This document shows positions 42,417 to 49,860 of a stretch of DNA of 64,000 nt, one piece after another. How positions within the stretch are numbered: position 1 is the first letter of the stretch; every line of letters starts with the position of its first letter. The notes beneath the pieces were generated by a model. That model had not been told where the DNA came from. It worked only from the letters and a program-made list of their open reading frames with translations, and ran no database searches. A program made the translations under genes and the position numbers. Origin of the DNA: G963677085 sp963677085 (GTDB lineage: Bacteria > Planctomycetota > Planctomycetia > Pirellulales > Thermoguttaceae); NCBI GenBank assembly GCA_963677085.2, contig CAXXFH010000005.1, positions 372,001-436,000 of the forward strand, in the 5' to 3' direction.

Positions 42417-43853
42417 CTACTTCGTTGTCTTGGCCCGGGGCAGATACAGGTCGTCAGGCGTAAGGCCGCAATCGTCCACCATTTTCAGGCAATATTCCAG
42501 ACGGCCAAGATTTTGGTCCGTGTTGTTCGTGCCGAAGGTAAATTTCACGCCTTGGCGCTTGGCCAGCTTGATGAACTCCGGACTGGGAATGCAGTATCGA
42601 GCGTTGATCTCCACGGCCACCCGGTTCTTCACGGCGGCATCGATTACCTTCCGCATACGTGCTTCAGTCCACAACTGGTTGTAACGGGCGGCAATGCACT
42701 CGGGCAGATAGGTTGCGTTGACGTAAATGTCGATCGGCTCGTTGGCAATGATCGCCACGATCTGCCGAACGTACATATCCATAAACGCCTCGGGATCGTC
42801 GATCTTCACCTCCTCAGGTTTCCAAAGATGGATTCGGCGACCCTGCTCGTCGGTAAACGTCATCGCATCGGTAAACACGTAGTCGAATCGGGCGATGGCT
42901 TCTGGCGAAAAAAGCTTCACCCATTCGCGGCCTTCCGCCTGCATCGCTACAAACGCCGGTTGGGTCTTCATCTCGTCGGCAAACTTGTTGATGCCCGAGT
43001 CGTCCTTGATCGGAAAATCGAGGCCGCAATTCACGGCAATGCCGTACGGAATTCCCGTCTGGCGAGAACGTGCGAGGGCTTGCTGAAGCGTTAGCCCACC
43101 TTTGAGGTGGACGTGCAGATCGGCGATCGGGTAGTTGTGCTGCTGCAAACGCGTGATTCGTCGAGCGACGTTGTCGTTGTCGGGCGAAGCGACCGGGGAT
43201 GCTGGGACCGCCTTGGGTAGTGGCCGAACTCTAATGTCCTTGAACAAGACTTCACCGTGCGCGTCTTGGCACCGCAGGGCGAAGGTTCCCTGTCGCATGG
43301 TGGACGAGCCTTCGGGTTTCATGTAATCGACAAGCAAACAGTTGTCGACAAACACGCGCACCCGGGGGCCTTCAACCAACAGTCGCAGGATGAACCACTG
43401 GTTGTCGCTTACGACGCTTTTATAAACGTTGCGAATCCCGTGCAGGCTACCCGTCCTGCGAAAATCGGCAGCGTCGGTCTGCAAACTGCACGAGTTGTTA
43501 ATCTGCACCTCACAGGACGGGACCAGCAAACCATCGTTGCGGTGTGTGCAATGGAAAAAGATCCCGGAATCCGCGCCCGGCTTGGTCATCACGTTAGCGC
43601 GGAGATCGAAACTTTCGAAATCGGCTCCTGCAACGTCGCCTACGTAGATCAGATTGCCACACGGGCCGTGGCAGACGATGGCACCGTCGCGCACAGTAAA
43701 AGAATCCGCATTATTGTCGGCCTTCCAGCCGTCGAGCGTTTTGCCGTCGAACAAGGAACTCCAGGAGTCGGTACCATGCGCCACGACAGCATGCCGGGTG
43801 CCGAGCGACAACACCAGGAAAACGCCAGCCAGCAGAACGATACGGCGCATCAT
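42417..43853 (-). CDS. Secreted DUF1080 domain fused to a PHP-like hydrolase domain
   Basis: A 478-residue two-domain protein. A signal peptide covers residues 1-26 (RRIVLLAGVFLVLSLGTRHAVVA). Residues 30-215 form a DUF1080/3-keto-disaccharide hydrolase domain (SLFDGKTLDGWKADNNADSFTVRDGAIVCHG, DSGIFFHCTHRNDGLLVPSCEVQINN). From about 245 a PHP-like metal hydrolase domain follows: YPIADLHVHLKGGLTLQQALARSRQTGIPYGIAVNCG, with the DxHxH metal motif, and NRVAVEINARYCIPSPEFIKLAKRQGVKFTFGTNNTD. The fusion suggests two steps on one secreted substrate. The ATG at 43853 follows AAAGGTC; an upstream extension is unlikely. It is 151 bases downstream of the other DUF1080 gene and probably in one operon. Confidence 0.85.
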   Translation of the reverse strand: MMRRIVLLAGVFLVLSLGTRHAVVAHGTDSWSSLFDGKTLDGWKADNNADSFTVRDGAIVCHGPCGNLIYVGDVAGADFESFDLRANVMTKPGADSGIFFHCTHRNDGLLVPSCEVQINNSCSLQTDAADFRRTGSLHGIRNVYKSVVSDNQWFILRLLVEGPRVRVFVDNCLLVDYMKPEGSSTMRQGTFALRCQDAHGEVLFKDIRVRPLPKAVPASPVASPDNDNVARRITRLQQHNYPIADLHVHLKGGLTLQQALARSRQTGIPYGIAVNCGLDFPIKDDSGINKFADEMKTQPAFVAMQAEGREWVKLFSPEAIARFDYVFTDAMTFTDEQGRRIHLWKPEEVKIDDPEAFMDMYVRQIVAIIANEPIDIYVNATYLPECIAARYNQLWTEARMRKVIDAAVKNRVAVEINARYCIPSPEFIKLAKRQGVKFTFGTNNTDQNLGRLEYCLKMVDDCGLTPDDLYLPRAKTTK

Positions 43854-44004
43854 CGGTTGACCTTTGCTTGAAAGTCGTTCGTATGGGCAGAACAGAAAAC
43901 CGCGTGAAACGCTGAAACTCGGTAACCACGACAAAACGGCGTGCACGCGGGGCGACCGGCGTAGGGCCGCTCCCACATGCATGCGTTGTTTCATCCGGTG
44001 CGAG

Positions 44005-44646
44005 TTATTTCAATTCGCGGATTTTAATATTGCGCCAGCGGACCTGCAACGGATCGGTACGTTTGCCAACGCCGTGGACTTGCAGTCCGATTAGCCCCTC
44101 GCGACTCGATTGCTCGTCGGTGAGGTCCTCGACCGGCTTGTCGTTCACCCAAGTCTTGATGTTCGCACCCTTGGCCACCACGCGATAGGTATTCCACTGG
44201 TCGTTCTTGAAGGTATCCTTCTTGCTGCGATCCTGGCTCAGCCAGCCGCGGCCGGTCGCTTCACCGTAGATATAACCGGATTCGCCGGGGGCGGCTTCGA
44301 TTTCGACCTGGGGACCAAAAACGCGGTCGTTTTCTTTAATGTTGCTGCGGATCTGCACACCGCTATTAAGTGAATTGTCGTCCTTCACTTCGAACACCAA
44401 CTCGAAATCCCCGAAACGTTCCTTAGTGCAAAGGAAGCTGTTTTGGGTATTGGGTGCCGATTGGCCGACAATGGCACCGTCTTCGACCCAATAGGTGGCC
44501 TTGCCGCCGTGCTGTTCCCAGCCGTTGAGCGTCTTGCCGTCGAATAGCGTTTTCCACCCATCTTCGGCCGTAGCGGCGGAAGATGCCCAACTTGTGGCAA
44601 ACGCAACGAGGGCCACTGAAAACAGGCTAACGATACTACGAGTCAT
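44005..44646 (-). CDS. Secreted DUF1080 (3-keto-disaccharide hydrolase-like) protein
   Basis: A 213-residue exported protein with a signal peptide (SLFSVALVAFATSWASSAATA) and one DUF1080 domain: WKTLFDGKTLNGWEQHGGKATYWVEDGAIVGQSA, NSFLCTKERFGDFELVFEVKDDNSLNSGVQIRS, GWLSQDRSKKDTFKNDQWNTYRVVAKGANIKTWVNDKPVEDL. The domain is a concanavalin-like sandwich; members hydrolyse 3-keto-glycosides in Bacteroides and Agrobacterium-type pathways. AAGGAGA stands eight bases upstream of the start. It is upstream of the fused DUF1080 gene. Confidence 0.9.
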   Translation of the reverse strand: MTRSIVSLFSVALVAFATSWASSAATAEDGWKTLFDGKTLNGWEQHGGKATYWVEDGAIVGQSAPNTQNSFLCTKERFGDFELVFEVKDDNSLNSGVQIRSNIKENDRVFGPQVEIEAAPGESGYIYGEATGRGWLSQDRSKKDTFKNDQWNTYRVVAKGANIKTWVNDKPVEDLTDEQSSREGLIGLQVHGVGKRTDPLQVRWRNIKIRELK

Positions 44647-45054
44647 TTGGAATCTCCTTCGTCTTTGCTAGATAGAGAAGCCACAGGGCCGGTATGGGAC
44701 TGAAAGCTGGCGGGAAACGGATTGCGTCAGCTAGCCGACTGACGCGGGGTGGTGGTGTTGGGCGACAACAACACGCTGCCGGCCAGGACAATTCCCCAGG
44801 GGGAGTGTCGATGCTCGCCTGCTTATCGAACGGCCCGTCTTCGATTTGCAGACCCTAATAGTATACGCCGACGAGCCGCCGCTCGCAAACGCAACGGTAT
44901 CGGCGCGACCGGGTAGCTCGCAACGCGCTGCGACTACCGGCCCCGCGAGTGTCGCAACGCGGCAAGCGAGACGGGCAGCCAGCCTGCCCGTATTCGACCC
45001 TGGCCGACAAGCAGCCGAAACGTCGAACTCGCCATTATGAACGCGACACAATCG
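44647..45054. other. Intergenic region
   Basis: About 400 bases between the DUF1080 gene and the receiver gene. A GC-rich open frame on the minus strand (44731-45051) has no recognisable domain and was left out. No repeat family is evident. Confidence 0.5.
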
Positions 45055-45522
45055 CTAGGGCGAAACCGCTTGCTCGACATACTGCGGCGGCTCGTTCAAC
45101 CGGAGCCAGTAAGCAAGAATCTGTCGGATGGCAGCCGCCAACTCCTCGAAGGTGACCGGTTTTTTGACAAAGCTATGGGCCCCCAGCCGATATGCTTCGA
45201 CGATGTGTATGTCTTCGTCAGAAGAGGTCAGCACAACCACCGGGGGCGTACGAGACTGGTTTCCAAAACGCACCCGGCGAAGCACCTGAAGCACCTGCAA
45301 TCCATCCATTTCCGGCATCCGCAGGTCGAGGAGAATCAAGTCGGGCAACCCGGCACTGTTACCCGAGTCCTGCTCACCATTGCCAAAGAGGTAGTCGATC
45401 ACTTCCACACCATTGCTGACTACGTCGAGATGACACGACGGTTCGGTGCGAAGGATGGCACGGCGAATCAGCGCCGCATGGGCCGAATTGTCCTCGGCCA
45501 GGAGTATTTTCTTTGTTGGCAT
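45055..45522 (-). CDS. Single-domain response regulator, Rcp1-like
   Basis: A 155-residue stand-alone receiver. Marks: KILLAEDNSAHAALIRRAI (acidic pair), LPDLILLDLRMPEMDG (phosphoacceptor aspartate), VVVLTSSDEDIHIVEAYRLGAHSFVKKP (threonine and lysine). The C-terminal KKPVTFEELAAAIRQILAYWLRLNEPP resembles cyanobacterial Rcp1, the partner of phytochrome kinases. No output domain. It is the last of three genes in a run that begins with the REC-kinase, so it is probably phosphorylated by the same kinase. GGAGGG lies upstream of the ATG. Confidence 0.9.
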   Translation of the reverse strand: MPTKKILLAEDNSAHAALIRRAILRTEPSCHLDVVSNGVEVIDYLFGNGEQDSGNSAGLPDLILLDLRMPEMDGLQVLQVLRRVRFGNQSRTPPVVVLTSSDEDIHIVEAYRLGAHSFVKKPVTFEELAAAIRQILAYWLRLNEPPQYVEQAVSP

Positions 45523-45658
45523 GGCTTTCCCTCCGTGTTTCGGGCCAACAAGGATACGGTAAGCAGTCGATCACTCCTCACCGATTGCGAGATCCACCCG
45601 GCAGCGACGCCAACCGTTGCAGACGCTTCCGGTGATCGGGACTTTGCCGAAATACGAG

Positions 45659-46273
45659 CTATGCCGGCAAACGGCATTCCGTGCGCCAGAAGCTGGCAAT
45701 GCGAATCACCGAATCACGGAATTCTCGGAACTGAGACGATTTATTCACGAAAGCGTTAGCGCCAGCCTGAAGACAATCGGCCACCATGGCATCGTGCTGC
45801 TCGTTGCTCAACACGACTACCGGCGTGGTGGCGAGGCGATCGATGGAACGAATGTGACGCAAGACGTCGAGGCCCGGTATGTCGGGCAGATGAAGATCCA
45901 GCAGCACTAAATGTGGCTGTCCTGCGGGTGCGTTGGCCGGATCGTTCGAGCCCAGCATTTCCATCGCTCGACTACCCGTAGAAGCGACGATGACTTCAGA
46001 AAAACTGCTATCCGTGAGTACTTTGCTGATGAGTTTCGCGTGGGTGGGATCGTCTTCGATGACGAGGATAGGAAAATTCCCCGACAGTGCGGCATCAGTC
46101 GAAGGCGGCAGCGACGGCGAGGTTTCGGGAGAGATTTCCTCTCGCCAAATTCTGACGTTACTTGGTGCATCAACGCCGAGCTTGACACGTTGTTTGCGTA
46201 TCGCGAGTACCTTTATTCGAATGTCCGGCCCAATACGAATCACGGTATTGCAGTCACGAGAAAGAACGAGCAT
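45659..46273 (-). CDS. CsrA/RsmA domain fused to a response regulator receiver
   Basis: A 204-residue fusion. Residues 1-47 align with CsrA, the RNA-binding post-transcriptional regulator: MLVLSRDCNTVIRIGPDIRI at the start and APSNVRIWREEI at the end. Leu4 and Arg44, key RNA contacts in E. coli CsrA, are kept; the RRVGET segment after residue 5 is changed. A proline-rich linker (48-65) leads to a receiver: ILVIEDD with Asp74/75, PHLVLLD with phosphoacceptor Asp126, Ser156 and Lys178. The receiver resembles Rcp1 types. AAGGAGG stands directly upstream of the ATG at 46273. If it is functional, phosphorylation could switch binding to mRNA; this is inference. Its neighbours are a receiver protein and a REC-kinase. 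Confidence 0.9.
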   Translation of the reverse strand: MLVLSRDCNTVIRIGPDIRIKVLAIRKQRVKLGVDAPSNVRIWREEISPETSPSLPPSTDAALSGNFPILVIEDDPTHAKLISKVLTDSSFSEVIVASTGSRAMEMLGSNDPANAPAGQPHLVLLDLHLPDIPGLDVLRHIRSIDRLATTPVVVLSNEQHDAMVADCLQAGANAFVNKSSQFREFRDSVIRIASFWRTECRLPA

Positions 46274-46671
46274 TATCTCCTCCTTCATGTCGGAGTTGCG
46301 TGATCTGGCAAGGTGCTCGTGGTGTCGCGTATGTCAGCTTAGCGATGGTTCGCCATCGAGAATCGAAAAAACCAAGCTAACGGGTGGCATGTTGCCGCGT
46401 GGCACCCGCTCTCGTTAGATGTTCAGCAAGGGCTGCGATGCGTCAAGAAGACAGATCAATTCGCGCAATTTTACGCGTCGGAAAGGCGATAAACAACTCG
46501 TGCTGTCGTGTTGGCATGCCGTTACCGCAGAAATGCCAATAACCGTCGGACAATACGGCCTGCACATGTGTGTCCGATACGGCGTGCGACGAGGATGGCC
46601 ACGGACGGCCATACAGAAAACCGTGGCTACGCCGTGCTTGCGCCCTTTCGGCACCGCGTTGCGGGCACGGA
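46274..46671. other. Intergenic region with hairpins
   Basis: About 400 bases between the CsrA-receiver gene and the kinase gene upstream. CGATGG/CCATCG forms a hairpin at 46343-46358, and GGGTG/CACCC another near 46382-46407. These could be the leader of the CsrA-receiver mRNA. Confidence 0.5.
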
Positions 46672-47775
46672 CTACGACCGCAGCGTGAAGAAGAATGTCG
46701 TGCCCTGGTTCGGCTCCGATTCGAGCCAGATGCGCCCCCCATGCCGTTCAACGATTTTTTTGCAGACCGCCAAACCAATACCGGTGCCGGTATAGGCCTC
46801 GCCGTGAAGCCGTTGAAACACCTGAAATACGCGTTCGAAGTCCTTCGGTTCAATGCCGATGCCGTTGTCTTCGACCCGGAAAGTCCAGCAGTTGTCGCTT
46901 TCGGCAGCAGAAACACACAGCTGGGGATCAACCTCACGGCGAAACTTCAGCCCATTGGCAACAAGGTTTTGGAATAGCTGCACAAGCTGCGTGTGGTTGC
47001 CTGGGAGCGTGGGCAAGGGCGACACCACGAGACGCGCGTCGTTTTCGGCGATCGTCGCCGCCAGATTCTCCTTGACCTGCTCCAAGACAGCGTTCAGGTC
47101 GATGCAATCGGTGGGCTCCGCAGCGCGACCCAGACGAGAGTAGTCCAAGAGATCTTCGATGAGGCGATTCATCCGTTGCACCCCCCCTACGATTGAGGAG
47201 ATGTACTGCCGCCCTTCACCATCAAGGATACCCTCGTATTCTTCATTGAGAATCTGGCTATAACCGGAAATCGTCAACAAAGGCGACCGTAGGTCGTGCG
47301 CCACAACGGACGCAAAGTCTTCGAGCTCCCGATTGCTTCGTGCGAGTTCTTCCGTGCGAGCAGCAACCGCCTCCTCCAAGTCGGTCGCGTACCGATCTAC
47401 CCTCTCGCGACACGCTCGATGTACATGACGCAAGAGCTCACTCGGATCACTGAGTTTCTCGACGTAGGCGAACGCACCGAGGTTAATTGCTTCTTTGACT
47501 GAGTCGTAGGACGCCGCGCCCGTGTAGATAATCACGCGGACTTCGTCGTCTTGTTCGCGAATCCGTTCGAGGAGTTGGTTACCGCTAAGGTCGGGCAAAC
47601 GAAGGTCGACCACGGCAACGCCGAATTCTTTGCCTTGCACGTGCTGCAGGCCTTCGGCCGCTGAACTGCAACCGACAACGGCGAAACCTTCGTCCTGAAG
47701 GATATCGCAGAGAAGTTGTTGTTCGGATTCACTATCCTCAACGACAAGGATTCGTGTAAACCGTTCGATTGCCAT
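46672..47775 (-). CDS. Receiver-histidine kinase (REC-HisKA-HATPase)
   Basis: A 367-residue cytoplasmic sensor kinase with an N-terminal receiver: RILVVEDSESEQQLLCDIL, VAVVDLRLPDLSGNQLL, IIYTGAASYDSVKEAINLGAFAYVEK. A coiled linker (VAARTEELARSNRELEDF) leads to the HisKA domain with its histidine in VVAHDLRSPLLTISGYSQIL, then N box NLVANGLKF, G1 VEDNGIGIEP, G2 GTGIGLAVC. No membrane segment. It resembles bacteriophytochrome-associated kinases without the photosensor. It is upstream of the CsrA-receiver and receiver genes on the same strand and could phosphorylate both. The ATG at 47775 is the natural start. Confidence 0.92.
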   Translation of the reverse strand: MAIERFTRILVVEDSESEQQLLCDILQDEGFAVVGCSSAAEGLQHVQGKEFGVAVVDLRLPDLSGNQLLERIREQDDEVRVIIYTGAASYDSVKEAINLGAFAYVEKLSDPSELLRHVHRACRERVDRYATDLEEAVAARTEELARSNRELEDFASVVAHDLRSPLLTISGYSQILNEEYEGILDGEGRQYISSIVGGVQRMNRLIEDLLDYSRLGRAAEPTDCIDLNAVLEQVKENLAATIAENDARLVVSPLPTLPGNHTQLVQLFQNLVANGLKFRREVDPQLCVSAAESDNCWTFRVEDNGIGIEPKDFERVFQVFQRLHGEAYTGTGIGLAVCKKIVERHGGRIWLESEPNQGTTFFFTLRS

Positions 47776-48647
47776 AAAATTGCCCCAAAGGATGCTGTGG
47801 AAATACGCCCCCTGACCAGCCGGTAGCTGGCCAACCGGGGACCCCGGGGGAAACGCCAAATCGCAACGTCGGATTCACCGATCAGTTCATACCGCCCATT
47901 ATTGTAAGTATAGACTTACTGGCTTCAGAATCGACCGACGGATGACTTGCCGATTTGCCGGACCTTGCTTCGCAACGGCTCGGGTTCTCCTCGGAAAACG
48001 GTAAGTTGTTTTTTGGTCCGCCCTTAGCCGGAACAAGCTGGGCACGATATCCCGACCATGGCCATATAGAATGGTGGGTATCGGCGGGTCGTTCAGGGAG
48101 CGAGTCGCGCGCGGTCAGCGTTTTAGACGAATATGTCCTAGGTGTGAATCCACGATGTGCCGCCGCGCATCGTGAGTTGCCCTTTATCAAAAATCCACCG
48201 TTGCTCGGCAACCACTTCCGGTCTTCGCAAGTGATTCGTCCTACGTTGGCAGCCAGCGGTCTGGCTAGCCTCTTGCGCGGTGTCTTGTTGTTGACGCAAA
48301 AAGTACACAAAAAAACATCACCCACCTGCAAGCATGTCATTCGCCAGGGTATGCACCAAACACCCTACGTTGGTGTGTTTTAGCATAGCCGTACTCCGCC
48401 CTGCAATACGCCAGGGCATGCGGATGTCCGCAAATTTCCAAGCGATTCCTTCGGCAATCAACACATCATCGTGGAATCGACGCAACAACTATTTGCCAAC
48501 CGCTACATGGCCGTTTACCGACCGAACAAATGCCATCGAAATACGTGGTGTGCCATGGCCGGCGAGTTTTTCGTGGCGGTGGCCAATCACCAACGCCACA
48601 GTCGCCCGTGCGCCTTGTCGGGGGGGGGCACATTTTTCCAAATGGCA
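47776..48647. other. Intergenic region with repeat copy E2
   Basis: About 870 bases. It holds repeat E2 (47927-48030) and two similar CGCCAGGG(T/C)ATGC phrases near 48347 and 48410. A 152-residue minus-strand frame (47882-48340) crosses the repeat and was rejected. A run of nine or ten G lies near 48620. Confidence 0.5.
47927..48030 (+). repeat. 105-bp intergenic repeat, copy E2
   Basis: Homologous to E1 at 28690-28797 in the opposite orientation. It starts AGAATCGACCG, has the stem ACTTGCCG/CGGTAAGT (47945-47952 and 47999-48006; one G-U pair) and ends in TTTTTTGG. The central GCTTCGC is shared. Confidence 0.75.
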
Positions 48648-49763
48648 TCAAAGCGATTCGAGCGCGGCATCCATTTTAGCGGCACGGCGCGACCACGCGT
48701 ATCGACCAACGGCCTGGACACGATCCGCGGCACGGTCACCGTCCACAGCATATTCGACAACTTTGGCCAACGAGGCTAATCGCTCGGCTAGCATTTCGGC
48801 AGTACCATCGTAGAAGTATTCCGCGGCGGCCGTCCCCAGCGGGGTGAGCAGTTCCGGATAGGCCAGCCGCCGAGGAAGCAACGGATACGCGCCCGCTGCG
48901 ATCGCTTCGACCATGCTGATCCCGAAAAACTCGTGAACGGCCGTCGAAACAACGACATCGGCTTCGGTCAGGCTCGCCTCGTATTGGGTTCGATCGGCCT
49001 GGTAGCCCCAGCGGTCGATCTCCTGCGCAAATCGTTGGGCCGATTCATCAAATATCGGAGGAATCTCGCGATATTGCGGCCCAATGACACTCAGACGGAA
49101 CGGGACACCTTGGCATTTCAACCGCGCAACGGCATCGAAAAAGGTCTCCGGGTTTTTGTCGTACTCCCAGCGTGCGGTCCAAAGAATTCGCAACGGGCTG
49201 GCGGCGCGCGGCGGACGCGGCAGAAACGTCTCGGTGCCGGGCCACTGCACAGCCGATCGCTCGCGTATCCGGTCAACCGCCTCCAAGGGTTGGTGGTCGG
49301 GCATTCGACGTAGCCAGCCCATCAACGCCTCGATAAATGTCTCGCGGTGATATGCCGAATTGAACCATACCGCATCGGCTGCCAGCGCGGTGGTCAGGTT
49401 GGTAAACGCGAAATGCAGGTCGCGCTCGTCTTTATGACGCACCGGATACGTTAATTGGTTTTCGTGAAAATAGACCACCGACGGCAACCGGTGGACGGCG
49501 GCGTTGACCAGCCCCTTGAACTCGGCCAAGTTAAGCATGTCGGTCGCAAAGAGCACATCCCACGACTCGCCACGAGCCGTCCTTTGGTTGACCATCTCGG
49601 CAAAGGTTACCGCCGCATGGCGCATTCGCCATTTCCACTTATGCCCGGGTAGGCCGAGCGTGGTCCATTGGTGTCGGCTATGCGCAATCCAACCCTCCAG
49701 CATCGCCCGATGACTGCCATCGAAATAGGGTTCCAGGGCCAAGACTCGCAAGGGTGACGTCAT
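48648..49763 (-). CDS. QTMAN/DUF3524-type glycosyltransferase
   Basis: A 371-residue cytoplasmic glycosyltransferase. The N-terminal DUF3524 domain is clear: VLALEPYFDGSHRAMLEGWIAHSRHQWTTLGLPGHKWKWRMRHAAVTFAE, WDVLFATDMLNLAEFKGLV, VVYFHENQLTYPVRHKDERDLHFAFTNLTTALAADAVWFNSAYHRETF. The C-terminal GT4-type half includes ILWTARWEYDKNPETFFDAVARL and ADVVVSTAVHEFFGISMVEAIAAGAYPLLP. This is the family of tRNA-queuosine mannosyltransferase, which in animals adds mannose to queuosine in tRNA-Asp. A bacterial homolog may do the same; no queuosine synthesis gene is seen nearby. Confidence 0.88.
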   Translation of the reverse strand: MTSPLRVLALEPYFDGSHRAMLEGWIAHSRHQWTTLGLPGHKWKWRMRHAAVTFAEMVNQRTARGESWDVLFATDMLNLAEFKGLVNAAVHRLPSVVYFHENQLTYPVRHKDERDLHFAFTNLTTALAADAVWFNSAYHRETFIEALMGWLRRMPDHQPLEAVDRIRERSAVQWPGTETFLPRPPRAASPLRILWTARWEYDKNPETFFDAVARLKCQGVPFRLSVIGPQYREIPPIFDESAQRFAQEIDRWGYQADRTQYEASLTEADVVVSTAVHEFFGISMVEAIAAGAYPLLPRRLAYPELLTPLGTAAAEYFYDGTAEMLAERLASLAKVVEYAVDGDRAADRVQAVGRYAWSRRAAKMDAALESL

Positions 49764-49860
49764 AGAATACAACAATCGGTGGTGCAACCGTTCATCGATC
49801 GGCGCTAAGAATCTCGCTGTTATCTGGCTCCGGGCCGGCAGAATCCCGTGATTCTACTCT

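Noticed and set aside
44731..45051. 106-residue minus-strand frame
   Set aside because: Low-complexity composition without ribosome binding site or family match.
47882..48340. 152-residue minus-strand frame
   Set aside because: It crosses repeat E2 and has no domain; codon and motif evidence are lacking.
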